Part shown: in pieces, positions 17,951 through 27,035 of the stretch
Layout of the letters: each line of letters opens with the position of its first letter
Position numbering within the stretch: the stretch's first letter is position 1
Assembly (NCBI RefSeq): GCF_029968015.1
Contig: NZ_JASCIS010000011.1
Coordinates: 124,001 to 188,000 of the forward strand
Origin: Streptomyces luteolus
GTDB taxonomy: Bacteria; Actinomycetota; Actinomycetes; Streptomycetales; Streptomycetaceae
Length of the DNA stretch: 64,000 nucleotides
Reading direction: 5' to 3'
The notes under the pieces: generated by a model
What the model saw: the letters and a program-made list of their open reading frames with translations, nothing else
Told to the model about the DNA's origin: nothing
Databases searched by the model: none
Position numbers and translations under genes: made by a program

Positions 17951-18768
17951 GCCCGTCTTCCCGATCTTTACGGGGCCTGTGAGGCGCTGCCCACCCGGGG
18001 GGGGTGAGGGAGGGACGTTACGGACACGCCCCAGGGCCTGCCAGCCGGAGCAACGCGGACGGTGGCACCGGGCGCACCCCGCACCCGTTGTCGCGCGCAC
18101 GCGCGCTGCCAGGCCTCGGGCCTGCCCGCCCGGGCCACGCAGACGATGCCACCGAGCGGACAGCCTCGGCAGACGCACCGCACACCCCGCTTCGCGCGCA
18201 CACCCCGCCGCTCAGGCACGTACCGCCGCAACACGTGGAGGCAAGGCCCACGCACCTGACGCCCTATCCCGCCCGACCACGGGCAGACCCGCCCTTCGAG
18301 GCACGGCCCCCAACTGGCAGCCCCCCCCCCTCTGCCGACCCCGTGCCCGCCCGGATCACGCGAACGGTGCCACCGAGCTCGGTGCCTCGGCGGGGCGCAC
18401 CGCACACACGCCCCGCCGCTCAGCCAGGTACCGACGCGGCGCGTGGCCGCAAGGGCCCGCGCGCCCAACCGACCCGTCCCGCCCGACCTCACACCCCAGT
18501 TCGCGCCCTCGCGCCGCTCGGACGCGTGCCGACGCAGCGCGCGGAGGCGCATGGCGGTGCGCCTGACGGCACGGGCCGCCGCCCGGCCTCACCCAGGCCC
18601 AGGCCCGCCCTGGAGGCAAGACCGCGCACCGGGCGAGCCCGGTCCTGCCCGGCACCGGGCAGGGCCCGGCGGCAAAGTTCGGGGGGCTGCATCCGCAGGT
18701 CGCCCCTGTCGCGAAGAAGTGGGTGTCGCAGCGATCGGGCGACCGTCCTGCCTAGGCCGCGGCCTGGG
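17951..18768. other. Gene-free region with diverged tandem repeats
   Basis: No frame here has domain-like sequence or a convincing start; the open frames on both strands are Arg/Pro/Ala-rich by-products of extreme GC content. Similar blocks recur. The block starting near 18128 (CCACCGAGCGGACAGCCTCG and onward) matches imperfectly a block starting near 18349 (CCACCGAGCTCGGTGCCTCG and onward), with a period of about 220 bp. A third partial block lies near 18510. A run of ten C residues lies at about 18321-18330. I see no RNA gene. Confidence 0.5.
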
Positions 18769-18880
18769 CACGTCGTCACGTCGTCACGTCGTCACGTCGT
18801 CACGTCGTCTCGTCGTCTCGTCGTCACGTCGTCACGTCGTCTCGTCGTCACGTCGTCACGTCGTCACGTCGTCACGTCGT
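18769..18880. repeat. Octamer microsatellite, 14 units
   Basis: Exactly 14 consecutive 8-bp units occupy 112 bp. Eleven read CACGTCGT, and units 6, 7 and 10 read CTCGTCGT. The array lies about 130 bp upstream of the lipid-operon start at 19008. CACGTCGT is nearly self-complementary around ACGT, so adjacent units could pair. Length variation between strains is likely. Confidence 0.95.
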
Positions 18881-19007
18881 GGAGGGCGGTTCCGGCGTGC
18901 GGAATCTGACGGGAAACGAGGGGCCGGATTCGTACCACGGCCAATCCGGAGCCCGACCGGCTCCGGATCACCTGTGACAGCCCTGATCCCGGCCCGCGGA
19001 GGAGTCC

Positions 19008-20348
19008 ATGGCACGCACGTTCCCGGCAGCGTCGCAGATACCGGAACCGGAACCGGAGACGCGGAGCGGGCCGCGGCGCACCGCCGTGGTGGGCAGCGGC
19101 GTGGCGGGGCTGACCGCCGCCCACATCCTGGCCGGTACCCGCCGGGTCACCCTGTACGAGGCCGACGACCGGCTCGGCGGGCACGCGCACACCCACCGGC
19201 TGACCTCGGCGCACGACGGCCGGGTGCACCACGTCGACTCCGGGTTCATCGTGCACAACCGGCGCACCTACCCGAACCTCCTGCGGCTGCTGCGCGAACT
19301 CGGCGTCGCCACGCAGGAGTCGGAGATGAGCATGTCGGTGCGGTGCGAGGGGTGCGGCCTGGAGTACGCGGGGGCGCGCGGGCCTGCGGGCCTGTTCGCG
19401 CAGCCCCGCAACCTGCTGCGCGGACCCTACCTGCGGCTCCTCTCGGAGGTTCCGGCGTTCTACCGGGCGGCCCGGCGCCTCCTCGACTCGGGGGCCGACG
19501 TGGGCCCCACACCGGAAGTGGGCCCCGCACTGGGCGAGTTCCTCGACCGGGAGGGCTTCTCCGGCTACTTCCGGGCCCACTTCACGACCCCGATCGTGTC
19601 GGCCGTCTGGTCCTGCGACGCGGAGACCGCGCAACGCTACCCGGCCGCCTACCTGTTCCGGTTCCTCGCCCACCACGGCATGCTGTCGATCGGCGGCTCC
19701 CCGGTCTGGCGCACCGTGAGCGGCGGCTCGCGCACCTATGTCGACCGGATCGCCGAGCGCCTCCCCGAGGTCCGCACCGGCACCCCCGTACGGGCCGTGC
19801 GGCGCCACACCGACAGCGCCGAGGTCATCGCGGAGGACGGGACGACCCGGTCGTACGACTCCGTGGTGATCGCGGTCCATCCCGATCAGGCGCTGCGCCT
19901 GCTGGCCGACGCCACTCCGCGGGAGAAGGAGGTGCTCGGCGCCTTCCGGTACTCCCGCAACTCCACGCTGCTGCACACCGACACCGCCCTGCTGCCGCGC
20001 GCTCGCGGGGCGCGGGCCTCGTGGAACTACCTGATGCCGTCGTGCGCGGCGGGCGCGGACCGGGTGCGGGTCAGCTACGACATGAACCGGCTCCAACGCC
20101 TCGACGCCGCCGAGACGTTCGTGGTCACGCTGGGGGGCGAGGACCGGGTCCGGTCCGGTCGCGTCCTCGCGCGGATGGTGTACGAACACCCCGTCTACAC
20201 CCCCGAATCCGTGGCCGCCCAGCGGCAGTTGCCCGAACTGAACAGCCCGGTCTGCGCGTTCGCGGGCGCCTACCACGGCTGGGGCTTCCACGAGGACGGC
20301 TGCCGCTCCGGTGTGGAGGCCGCCGCCGCGCTGGGGGTGAAGTGGTGA
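19008..20348 (+). CDS. FAD-dependent amine-oxidase-like oxidoreductase
   Basis: This is a 446-residue flavoprotein. The dinucleotide motif VVGSGVAGLTAAHIL and the continuation YEADDRLGGHAHTH near the N-terminus bind FAD, and a C-terminal GAYHGWGFHEDG closes the cofactor site. Proteins of this type sit next to DUF1365 and cyclopropane-synthase-type genes in many bacteria and act on acyl chains. In Rhodobacter a related set is linked to methylated and furan fatty acids. GGAGGAG lies 3-9 bases before the ATG at 19008. It heads a six-gene operon in which each following gene overlaps or abuts the previous one. Confidence 0.88.
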   Translation: MARTFPAASQIPEPEPETRSGPRRTAVVGSGVAGLTAAHILAGTRRVTLYEADDRLGGHAHTHRLTSAHDGRVHHVDSGFIVHNRRTYPNLLRLLRELGVATQESEMSMSVRCEGCGLEYAGARGPAGLFAQPRNLLRGPYLRLLSEVPAFYRAARRLLDSGADVGPTPEVGPALGEFLDREGFSGYFRAHFTTPIVSAVWSCDAETAQRYPAAYLFRFLAHHGMLSIGGSPVWRTVSGGSRTYVDRIAERLPEVRTGTPVRAVRRHTDSAEVIAEDGTTRSYDSVVIAVHPDQALRLLADATPREKEVLGAFRYSRNSTLLHTDTALLPRARGARASWNYLMPSCAAGADRVRVSYDMNRLQRLDAAETFVVTLGGEDRVRSGRVLARMVYEHPVYTPESVAAQRQLPELNSPVCAFAGAYHGWGFHEDGCRSGVEAAAALGVKW

Positions 20349-21091
20349 GCACCGTACCGGCGTTGTACCCGTGCACGATCACGCACGTGCGCGCCTCGCC
20401 CCGGCGGTACGCCCTGCGGCACCGCACCTACCTGTGGTTCGTGGACCCCGACCGGCTGCCGCGGCTGCCCCGCCCGCTGCGGCCCCTGGCCCGCTTCGAC
20501 CCGCGGGACCACTTCACCGGCGACAAGCCGTCGATCCGGGCCGGTCTGGACGCCTACCTCGCCGAGCGCGGCATCCGCCTGGACGGCGGACGCGTGCTGA
20601 TGCTGACGCACGCGCGCGTGCTCGGGTACGTCTTCAACCCGCTGACCGTCTACTGGTGTCACGGCCCCGGCGGTGACCTGCGGTGCGTGGTGGCCGAGGT
20701 GCACAACACGTACGGCGGCCGCCATTGCTACCTGCTGCGTCCGGACCCGGCCGGCACCGCCCGTACCGACAAGCGGTTCTACGTCTCCCCGTTCTTCCCG
20801 GTCGACGGCCACTACAAGATGCGGCTGCCCCCGCCCGAGCAGCGGCTCGACCTGACGGTGCACCTCGACCGGGCGGAGGGCCGGGCCCTGACCGCGACGG
20901 TGCGCGGCACCCGGCGCGCCGCGGGCCCGCTGCCGCTGCTGCGGACGGTGCTGCGCCACCCCTGGGCCCCGCTCGTCGCCGCCGCCGCGATCCGGGTCCA
21001 CGGCATACGCCTCTTCCTGCGCGGACTCCCGGTCCAGCCGCGCCCCCATGACCACCGCACCCCCACGACCACCGCACCCCGGAGAACGTGA
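20345..21091 (+). CDS. DUF1365 family protein
   Basis: This is a 248-residue DUF1365 protein, starting at a GTG that overlaps the preceding stop (GTGA). Family-typical segments are ALRHRTYLWFVDPDRLP, VLMLTHARVLGYVFNPLTVYWC, VAEVHNTYGGRHCYLL and KRFYVSPFFPVDGHYKM. The biochemical role is not established. The family is consistently found with FAD oxidoreductases and cyclopropane-fatty-acid-synthase homologues, so a part in unsaturated-lipid modification is inferred. Confidence 0.88.
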   Translation: MSTVPALYPCTITHVRASPRRYALRHRTYLWFVDPDRLPRLPRPLRPLARFDPRDHFTGDKPSIRAGLDAYLAERGIRLDGGRVLMLTHARVLGYVFNPLTVYWCHGPGGDLRCVVAEVHNTYGGRHCYLLRPDPAGTARTDKRFYVSPFFPVDGHYKMRLPPPEQRLDLTVHLDRAEGRALTATVRGTRRAAGPLPLLRTVLRHPWAPLVAAAAIRVHGIRLFLRGLPVQPRPHDHRTPTTTAPRRT

Positions 21092-21092
21092 C

Positions 21093-22391
21093 ATGACGAC
21101 AGCAGAACCCGCTACGACACCGCAGCGGGCCGACTTCGCCGCAGAGCCCGAGCGATGGCCCGAACGATGGCCCGACGTCGTCGCCGTTCCGCGGGTCTCG
21201 CGGCCCCGTGCCGCCATCGCCGAGGCCGTCGTGCGGCGTGCCCTGCGCGGGCTGCCGCTGCAGGCCCGGTTCGCCGGTCCGGGCGCGGCGGGCCCGCGCA
21301 CGGTGGGCCGCGGCGGGCCGCTCCTGGAGGTGCACGACCCGACGGCGTTCCACGCCCGCGTCGGCGCGCACGGCCTTGTCGGCTTCGGCGAGTCGTACAT
21401 GGCGCGGGAGTGGGACGCCCCCGACCTGGTGGGCGCCCTGACGGTGCTCGCCGCGCACGCCGCCGAGCTGGTCCCGGCCCCGCTGCAACGCTTGCGACCC
21501 CTGTGGGCGCTGCGGCAGCCCGAGGCGGAGCGCAACACGGCCGACGGCTCCCGCGCCAACATCAGCCGCCACTACGACCTGTCCAACGACCTGTTCGCCC
21601 TGTTCCTCGACGACACCCTGAGCTATTCCTCCGCGCTCTTCCGGGGCCTGCCCGCGAGCTGGGACCTGCTTGCCGCCGCCCAGCACCGCAAGATCGACCG
21701 GCTGCTCGACCTGGCGGGCGTCGGCGAGGGCACCCGGCTCCTGGAGATAGGCACCGGCTGGGGGGAGCTGGCCCTGCGCGCCGCCGCGCGCGGCGCCCGC
21801 GTCACCTCGCTCACCCTCTCCCGGGAGCAGCGGGCCCTGGCACGCGAGCGCGTGCACGCGGCGGGCCTCACCGACCGCGTCTCGATCGAGCTGTGCGACT
21901 ACCGCGACGCGCGCGGCACGTACGACGCGGTCGTGAGCGTGGAGATGATCGAGGCCGTCGGGGCCGAGTTCTGGCCGGTGTACTTCCGCGCTCTGGACGC
22001 GTTGCTCGCACCGGGCGGCCGGGTCGCGCTCCAGGCCATCACCATGCCGCACGAGCGGATGCTCGCCGCCCGCACCACGTTCACCTGGATCCACAAGTAC
22101 GTCTTCCCGGGCGGCCTGATCCCGTCCGTCCGGGCCGTCGAGGAGAGCGTCCGCGACCACACCGGGCTGACCGTCGCCCGCCGTGACGCGTACGGCGCGC
22201 ACTACGCCGAGACGCTGCGCCTGTGGCGGGAGCGGTTCGCCGAGCGGAGCGAGGAGGTCGAGGCGCTCGGTTTCGACGAGACCTTCCGCCGGATGTGGAC
22301 CTTCTACCTCGCCTACTCCGAGGCCGGTTTCCGTTCCGGCTACCTGGACGTCCAGCAGTACCTGTTCACGAAGGAGGATGCCGCGCGATGA
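21093..22391 (+). CDS. Cyclopropane-fatty-acid-synthase-type methyltransferase, copy 1
   Basis: This is a 432-residue SAM-dependent enzyme of the CMAS/Cfa family. The N-terminal lipid-binding part is followed by the catalytic domain with SRHYDLSNDLFALFLDDTLSYSSA, the SAM-binding motif LLEIGTGWGELALRAA, VSVEMIEAVG and YVFPGGLIPS. It should transfer a methyl or methylene group to a double bond in a phospholipid acyl chain. The start at 21093 is preferred to 21048 because GGAG precedes it and it follows the DUF1365 stop directly. It is only moderately similar to copy 2, which suggests two different positions or products. Confidence 0.92.
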   Translation: MTTAEPATTPQRADFAAEPERWPERWPDVVAVPRVSRPRAAIAEAVVRRALRGLPLQARFAGPGAAGPRTVGRGGPLLEVHDPTAFHARVGAHGLVGFGESYMAREWDAPDLVGALTVLAAHAAELVPAPLQRLRPLWALRQPEAERNTADGSRANISRHYDLSNDLFALFLDDTLSYSSALFRGLPASWDLLAAAQHRKIDRLLDLAGVGEGTRLLEIGTGWGELALRAAARGARVTSLTLSREQRALARERVHAAGLTDRVSIELCDYRDARGTYDAVVSVEMIEAVGAEFWPVYFRALDALLAPGGRVALQAITMPHERMLAARTTFTWIHKYVFPGGLIPSVRAVEESVRDHTGLTVARRDAYGAHYAETLRLWRERFAERSEEVEALGFDETFRRMWTFYLAYSEAGFRSGYLDVQQYLFTKEDAAR

Positions 22392-23704
22392 CCCCTCTCC
22401 AGGCCGCCGCACCCCGCTCCGGCGCCGCCCACCGGCTCGCCGCCCTCGCCGCGGACGCGCTCGGCGGCTCCCTGCCGATCCGGCTGCGCGCCTGGGACGG
22501 GAGCGAGGCGGGACCGGCCGAAGGCCCCGTGGTCGTCGTACGGTCCCGGCGTGCCCTGCGGCGCGTCCTGTGGCAGCCCGGCGAACTGGGGCTCGCGCAG
22601 GCGTACGTCACCGGTGAACTCGACGTCGAGGGCGACCTCGCCGAAGGGCTGCGCGCGATGTGGACCGCGGCGCGGGCGCGCGGGCTGCACCCGCCCCGGC
22701 TCACCCCCGCCGACCGGGCCCGGGCGCTCGCGGCTGCCGTACGCCTCGGCGTCGTGGGGCCGCCGCCCGCCGCCCCCGCCTCCCAGGCCAGGTTGCGCGG
22801 CGGGCTGCACAGCAGGGCACGTGACCGGGCCGCGATCAGCCATCACTACGACCTGTCCAACGCCTTCTACGGGCTGCTCCTCGACGACACGATGGCGTAC
22901 TCGTGCGGCTTCTGGGCGTCCGAGGACGCCGCGTTCACGCCGGCCGACGCGCAGCGCGCGAAGCTGGAGCTGATCTGCCGCAAGCTCGCCCTGCGCCCGG
23001 GGGCCGGGCTGCTCGACATCGGCTGCGGCTGGGGTTCGCTCACCCTGCACGCGGCGCAGCGGCACGGCGCCCACGTCACCGCTGTCACGCTGGCGCGCGA
23101 GCAGGCGGCGTACGTACGGGAGCGGGTGCGGGAGCGCGGGCTCGGCGACCGGGTGGAGGTGCTGTGCCAGGACTACCGGGACATCGCGGGCGGTGGCTTC
23201 GACGCCGTCGCGACGGTCGAGATGGGCGAACATGTCGGTGATGCCGAGTACCCGGCGTTCGCCGCCGCCCTGCACCGGCTCGTCCGGCCCTCCGGGCGGG
23301 TCCTTGTGCAGCAGATGTCGCGCGGCCGGAACGCCCCCGGCGGCGGGCCGTTCATCGAGGCGTACATCGCCCCCGACATGCACATGCGCCCGCTCGGCGA
23401 GACGACCGGCCTGCTGGAGGCGGCGGGTCTGGAGGTCCGGCACGTCGAGTCGCTGCGTGAGCACTACGCCCGCACGATCGCCGCGTGGCACCGCACCCTG
23501 GAGGAGCGCTGGGCGGCGTTCGTACGGCTTGTGGGGGCTCAGACGGCGCGGGTGTGGCGGCTGTACCTGGTCGGCGGGGCGCTGGCGTTCGAGGAGGGCC
23601 GCATGGGTGTCGACCAGATCCTGAGCGTGCGGCGCGACCACGGCGGCGACAGCGGCATGCCGGCCACGACGCACCACTGGTACGAAGGGCTGGACCGGAC
23701 GTGA
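22388..23704 (+). CDS. Cyclopropane-fatty-acid-synthase-type methyltransferase, copy 2
   Basis: This is a 438-residue CMAS/Cfa-family enzyme starting at an ATG that overlaps the copy 1 stop (ATGA). The SAM motif LLDIGCGWGSLTLHAAQRHGA, ISHHYDLSNAFYGLLLDDTMAYSCGFW and ATVEMGEHVGDAEYP are intact. Relative to copy 1 it has a distinct N-terminus (RVLWQPGELGLAQAYVTGELDVEGDLAEGL), typical of the branch near methyl-branching enzymes such as those acting on oleoyl lipids. Whether it methylates or cyclopropanates cannot be read from the sequence. Confidence 0.92.
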   Translation: MTPLQAAAPRSGAAHRLAALAADALGGSLPIRLRAWDGSEAGPAEGPVVVVRSRRALRRVLWQPGELGLAQAYVTGELDVEGDLAEGLRAMWTAARARGLHPPRLTPADRARALAAAVRLGVVGPPPAAPASQARLRGGLHSRARDRAAISHHYDLSNAFYGLLLDDTMAYSCGFWASEDAAFTPADAQRAKLELICRKLALRPGAGLLDIGCGWGSLTLHAAQRHGAHVTAVTLAREQAAYVRERVRERGLGDRVEVLCQDYRDIAGGGFDAVATVEMGEHVGDAEYPAFAAALHRLVRPSGRVLVQQMSRGRNAPGGGPFIEAYIAPDMHMRPLGETTGLLEAAGLEVRHVESLREHYARTIAAWHRTLEERWAAFVRLVGAQTARVWRLYLVGGALAFEEGRMGVDQILSVRRDHGGDSGMPATTHHWYEGLDRT

Positions 23705-24504
23705 ACGGCTTCCCGTGGGCTGCGTTCGCCCTCAACCTCGGCCTGGCCGCCGCGGCGGCCCTCGTCGTCATGCTCGGCACGTTCGCGCTCGCCGTGCGCC
23801 GCGGCCTGCACCGGATCGTGGACATCGCCTGGGGCGTCGGCTTCACCGCGGTGGCCTCGGTGACCTTCGCGGCCTCCACCGGCCACGGCGACCTGGAGCG
23901 CCGTGTCCTGGTCACCGCCCTGACCGCGGTCTGGGGGCTGCGCCTGGCCGTGCACATCGCCCGCCGCGGCCGGGGCCACGGCGAGGACCCGCGCTACGAG
24001 GCGATGCTGGCCAAGGCCCCCGGCAACCGGAACGCGTACGCCCTGCGGATGGTGTACCTGCTCCAGGGCGCCCTGGTCTGGCTGGTGTCCCTGCCCGTCC
24101 AGGCGGCGCAGTACGTACCCGGCGGCCTGTCGCCGCTGGCCTGGGCCGGCGTGGCGCTGTGGGCACTGGGGCTGTGCTTCGAGGCGGTCGGCGACGCCCA
24201 ACTGGCCCGGTTCAAGGCCGATCCGGCGAACAAGGGCCGGATCATGGATCGCGGGCTGTGGTCGTGGACCCGGCACCCCAACTACTTCGGCGACTTCTGC
24301 GTCTGGTGGGGCCTGTTCCTGCTGGCCTGCGACGGGCCCGCGGCGGCGGCCGTGTCCCTGATCTCGCCGGTGGTGATGAGCCTGCTCCTGACGCAGGGCA
24401 GCGGGAAGCGGCTCCTGGAACGGCACATGCGCGACCGGCCCGGCTACGCCGAGTACGCCGCCCGTACCAGCGGCTTCTTCCCACTCCCGCCGAGGCGAGG
24501 ATGA
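23701..24504 (+). CDS. DUF1295 membrane protein, steroid-reductase-like
   Basis: This is a 267-residue integral membrane protein with about 6 helices, starting at a GTG that overlaps the previous stop. The C-terminal signature DRGLWSWTRHPNYFGDFCVWWGLFL (read in two parts) is that of DUF1295, related to steroid 5-alpha-reductase and isoprenylcysteine methyltransferase folds that bind NADPH or SAM. In this operon it could reduce a methylene or unsaturated acyl intermediate. That role is inferred from context. Confidence 0.87.
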   Translation: MNGFPWAAFALNLGLAAAAALVVMLGTFALAVRRGLHRIVDIAWGVGFTAVASVTFAASTGHGDLERRVLVTALTAVWGLRLAVHIARRGRGHGEDPRYEAMLAKAPGNRNAYALRMVYLLQGALVWLVSLPVQAAQYVPGGLSPLAWAGVALWALGLCFEAVGDAQLARFKADPANKGRIMDRGLWSWTRHPNYFGDFCVWWGLFLLACDGPAAAAVSLISPVVMSLLLTQGSGKRLLERHMRDRPGYAEYAARTSGFFPLPPRRG

Positions 24505-25205
24505 GCGGCCCGCCGCCCGGTCCCCCGCCCGGTGGCGCACTCCAGCCATGGCGCCTGCCGGACCGGCCCCGGGCCGCCGTGCTGCTGCTGCACGGCGGGC
24601 GGGCGAAGGGCCTGACCCCCTCCCGGCCCTGGCACCTGGCCGCCCTGCGCATGCGCGCCTTCGAGCGGGCGTTCGCCGCGGCGCTCCCGCGCGAGGACGT
24701 CCTGCTGGCACGGGTGCGCTACCGGCACCGCGGCTGGAACGACGACCGGGCCGATCCCGTACGGGACACCCTGGACGCGCTCGGTGAACTCGCCGTCCTG
24801 ACAGGGCCCGTGCCCACCGTCCTGGTCGGTCACTCGATGGGGGCCAGGGCGGCGCTGCACGCCGCGGGCCACCCTCAGGTGCACGGAGTGGTCGCCCTCG
24901 CGCCGTGGTGGCCTCCGGGCGAGCCGACACATCAGCTGACGGGCCGCCATGTCGTGGTCCTGCACGGCGCCCTCGACCGCGTCACCTCACCCGTCGAGGC
25001 CGCCGCCTGCCTGCGGCGCGCGCGGAGCTCGACGGCCCGTGCGGCGATGGCCGTGGTCCGCGACGGCGACCACGCGATGCTGCGCCGCCACCGGTTCTGG
25101 CACCACACCGCCGCGGCCGTCGTCGCCCACCTCCTCGCCCCGACCGGCCGCCCGGACCCCCTGCCACCGGAGTGCTACGAGGCGGCGGACGCTCCGGTGC
25201 TCTAG
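24501..25205 (+). CDS. Alpha/beta hydrolase
   Basis: This is a 234-residue soluble alpha/beta hydrolase. The nucleophile elbow VLVGHSMGARAALHAAGHP gives a Ser, VVLHGALDRVTSP holds the Asp region and VRDGDHAMLRRHRFW the His. The ATG at 24501 overlaps the DUF1295 stop, so it is the last gene of the lipid operon. It may act as an acyl esterase or lipase-like enzyme, with no specific substrate evident. Confidence 0.85.
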   Translation: MSGPPPGPPPGGALQPWRLPDRPRAAVLLLHGGRAKGLTPSRPWHLAALRMRAFERAFAAALPREDVLLARVRYRHRGWNDDRADPVRDTLDALGELAVLTGPVPTVLVGHSMGARAALHAAGHPQVHGVVALAPWWPPGEPTHQLTGRHVVVLHGALDRVTSPVEAAACLRRARSSTARAAMAVVRDGDHAMLRRHRFWHHTAAAVVAHLLAPTGRPDPLPPECYEAADAPVL

Positions 25206-25412
25206 GGGCTGTCGCCCCGATGCTTGCAGGCCCGCGACTCCCCCAAGCTCTCGGCTCCTCCCTCAGCTACCACTGGGAGGTGCCCCCAGAGCAGGGAGGT
25301 ACCCCCTCGACGCCGCGGGCTGATCCGCAAGCAAAGGTCGCGGAGACGGACCCCAGGGCCCGTCGCCCGCGCAGGCCACCGCCGAACGGGTGACTCCACC
25401 GGGCCGCCTCAC
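25206..25412. other. Intergenic region with a dispersed GGGAGGTGCCCCC motif
   Basis: No gene is visible. A short GGGGCTGTCGCCCC hairpin follows the hydrolase stop and may end the lipid operon. The string AGCTACCACTGGGAGGTGCC (25266-25285) is the complement of CACCTCCCAGCGGTAGCTGG at 58328-58347, apart from one base, so it is a second dispersed repeat type. Confidence 0.55.
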
Positions 25413-25438
25413 GGTTACTTTTCGTGAGCGTGGGGTAA
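25413..25438 (+). promoter_or_regulatory. SigB-type promoter candidate
   Basis: GGTT-N16-GGGTAA matches the Streptomyces SigB-group pattern GNNT-N14-16-GGGTAY except for the last base. It lies about 70 bp before the DUF2267 gene, which is followed by a SigB/F-type sigma factor gene. Stress or osmotic control of the pair is therefore plausible. Confidence 0.5.
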
Positions 25439-25508
25439 CGGGTGGATCTCGTATGCCGGCCAGGCCTGGCCGCACCGGCCGGCAGCGGGGCCACGACAAG
25501 GAGAGTCC

Positions 25509-25901
25509 ATGAATACGCCCTTGGAAACCCTGCTGGAAGAGGTCCGTGAACGCGGCGACTTCGCCACCCGGCGAGCCGCCGCACGGGCCGTGCAGAGCGT
25601 GCTTGAGATCCTTGGCGCGCACCTCGTGGGCGACGACCGCACCGACCTGGCGCGCCTCCTGCCCGCCCAGTGCGGCCCGGTCCTGACCGACGCCGAACCG
25701 GCCAGCGAGCCCCTCACGCCGGAGGCGTTCATCGAGACCGTCGCGGTGCGCGCCCGGGACGACGTCAAGTCCGCCCGCCGCGCCGTCGCCGCCGTCCTGA
25801 GCACGGTCGCGGAGGCGGCCGACGACGCGCTGCTGCGGCGCATCCTCACCCAGCTCCCGCCAGGGCACGCGGGCCTGTTCGGCCGCACCGACCCGGTCTG
25901 A
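25509..25901 (+). CDS. DUF2267 family protein
   Basis: This is a 130-residue soluble, helical protein of the DUF2267 type. Characteristic features are the repeated RRAAARAVQSVLEILG and VKSARRAVAAVLSTVAEA segments and ILTQLPPGHAGLFG at the C-terminus. AAGGAGA lies before the ATG at 25509. Proteins of this family are common in actinobacteria near stress regulons, but their role is unknown. The candidate SigB-type promoter upstream and the sigma factor gene 120 bp downstream support stress-linked expression. Confidence 0.82.
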   Translation: MNTPLETLLEEVRERGDFATRRAAARAVQSVLEILGAHLVGDDRTDLARLLPAQCGPVLTDAEPASEPLTPEAFIETVAVRARDDVKSARRAVAAVLSTVAEAADDALLRRILTQLPPGHAGLFGRTDPV

Positions 25902-26022
25902 CGGCTTGGCCCAGATGGGCTAACGGAGAGTCAAGTCACGGGTGTGTAACGGGAGATGGCGGGTACGTGCGGTGCACACGGCGCTCTCACCCGGAGGGCG
26001 CCCTCCGCAGTCGGGAGCGACG

Positions 26023-26919
26023 ATGGCAACCCAGGTCAGCCACACCAGCACCCCCACGGCCCCGCACGCCGAGCGACATACCGCCGGCCCCGGCAGCCCC
26101 GCGGAGCTGCCGGGCCGGCACGACCTGCCGTCACCCTCCGACACCGCGCGCCTCCCCGCCGAGGAGATCCGCCGACTCTCCAAGACCCTCTTCGCCCGCC
26201 TCGACGAGCTCGAAGAGGGCACGGAGGCCCATGCGTACGTACGCAACAGCCTGGTCGAACTCAACCTCAACCTCGTGCACTACGCCGCCCGCCGGATGCG
26301 ACCGCAGGCGGAGTCGTGGGACGACGTGATCCAGGTCGGCACGATCGGGCTGATCAAGGCCATCAACCGCTTCGAACTCCACCGCGGCGTCGAGTTCCCC
26401 AGCTACGCGCTGCCGACCGTCATGGGCGAGATCAAGCGCTTCTTCCGCGACACCAGCTGGTCCGTACGCGTCCCGCGCCCGCTGCAGGAACTCCACTTCG
26501 ACCTGGCCAGGGCGACGACCGCGCTGGAGCAGGCCCACGGCCACCCCCCGACACGCGCCCAACTCGCCGCACACCTCGGCCGCACCGAAGCCGAAGTCGC
26601 CGAGGGCCAAGCCGTCGCCCGCAGCTACCTCCCCGCCTCCCTGGACCTGCCCGTCGACGGCGCCGACTCCGACGACACCCTCGCCGACCACCTCGGCTAC
26701 CACGACCCCGACCTGGCCCGCGTCGAAGCCGTCCACGTCCTCAAGCCGCTGATCGCCGCCCTCCCCGAGCGCGAACGCCGGATTCTCGCCCTCCGCTTCG
26801 TCGGCGACCGGACACAGCGCGAGATCGGCGAGGAGCTCGACATCTCCCAGATGCACGTCTCACGCATCCTGACCCGCACCCTGGGCCGCCTGCGGGCGGA
26901 GCTCGACACGAAGCGCTAG
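26023..26919 (+). CDS. SigB/SigF-type RNA polymerase sigma factor
   Basis: This is a 298-residue alternative sigma factor of the SigB/F/G group. After a non-conserved tail of about 45 residues come region 2 (AHAYVRNSLVELNLNLVHY, DDVIQVGTIGLIKAINRFE), region 3 (DLARATTALEQAHGHPPTRAQ) and region 4 with the helix-turn-helix TQREIGEELDISQMHVSRIL. The start at 26023 follows TCGGGAG. Such factors are usually held by an anti-sigma factor, but none is adjacent here. The gene ends 60 bp before the disrupted yyaL and transposase remnants. Confidence 0.93.
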   Translation: MATQVSHTSTPTAPHAERHTAGPGSPAELPGRHDLPSPSDTARLPAEEIRRLSKTLFARLDELEEGTEAHAYVRNSLVELNLNLVHYAARRMRPQAESWDDVIQVGTIGLIKAINRFELHRGVEFPSYALPTVMGEIKRFFRDTSWSVRVPRPLQELHFDLARATTALEQAHGHPPTRAQLAAHLGRTEAEVAEGQAVARSYLPASLDLPVDGADSDDTLADHLGYHDPDLARVEAVHVLKPLIAALPERERRILALRFVGDRTQREIGEELDISQMHVSRILTRTLGRLRAELDTKR

Positions 26920-26980
26920 GAGAGACGCCTCCAGACGCCCCCCCTTGAGAACCCTCCGCATTCGCAGCGGTCCCGCGGGG

Positions 26981-27035
26981 CGACGCGGCGTACCGGTCCT
27001 GCTGAGCGTCGGGTACAGCTCCTGCCACTGGTGCC
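26981..27035 (+). pseudogene. yyaL: 55-bp fragment of a DUF255/YyaL gene
   Basis: Read on the plus strand this stretch encodes [18 protein letters not shown]. That is the highly conserved thioredoxin-like motif region of DUF255/YyaL proteins, and it corresponds to [18 protein letters not shown] at 56260-56340. Codons end in G or C, unlike the right-hand copy's 5' part. Similarity starts at about 26981 and stops at 27035, where transposase-like DNA begins. It marks the left boundary of the biosynthetic cluster. Confidence 0.8.

Noticed and set aside
18769..18880. CRISPR-like array
   Set aside because: Units are 8 bp in direct contact without spacers, and there are no cas genes; it is a microsatellite.
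18443..19007. Upstream extension of a long open frame running into the DUF1365 gene
   Set aside because: The frame is open only because of high GC. The flavoprotein gene occupies the same DNA in another frame, and DUF1365 starts at the coupled GTG at 20345.
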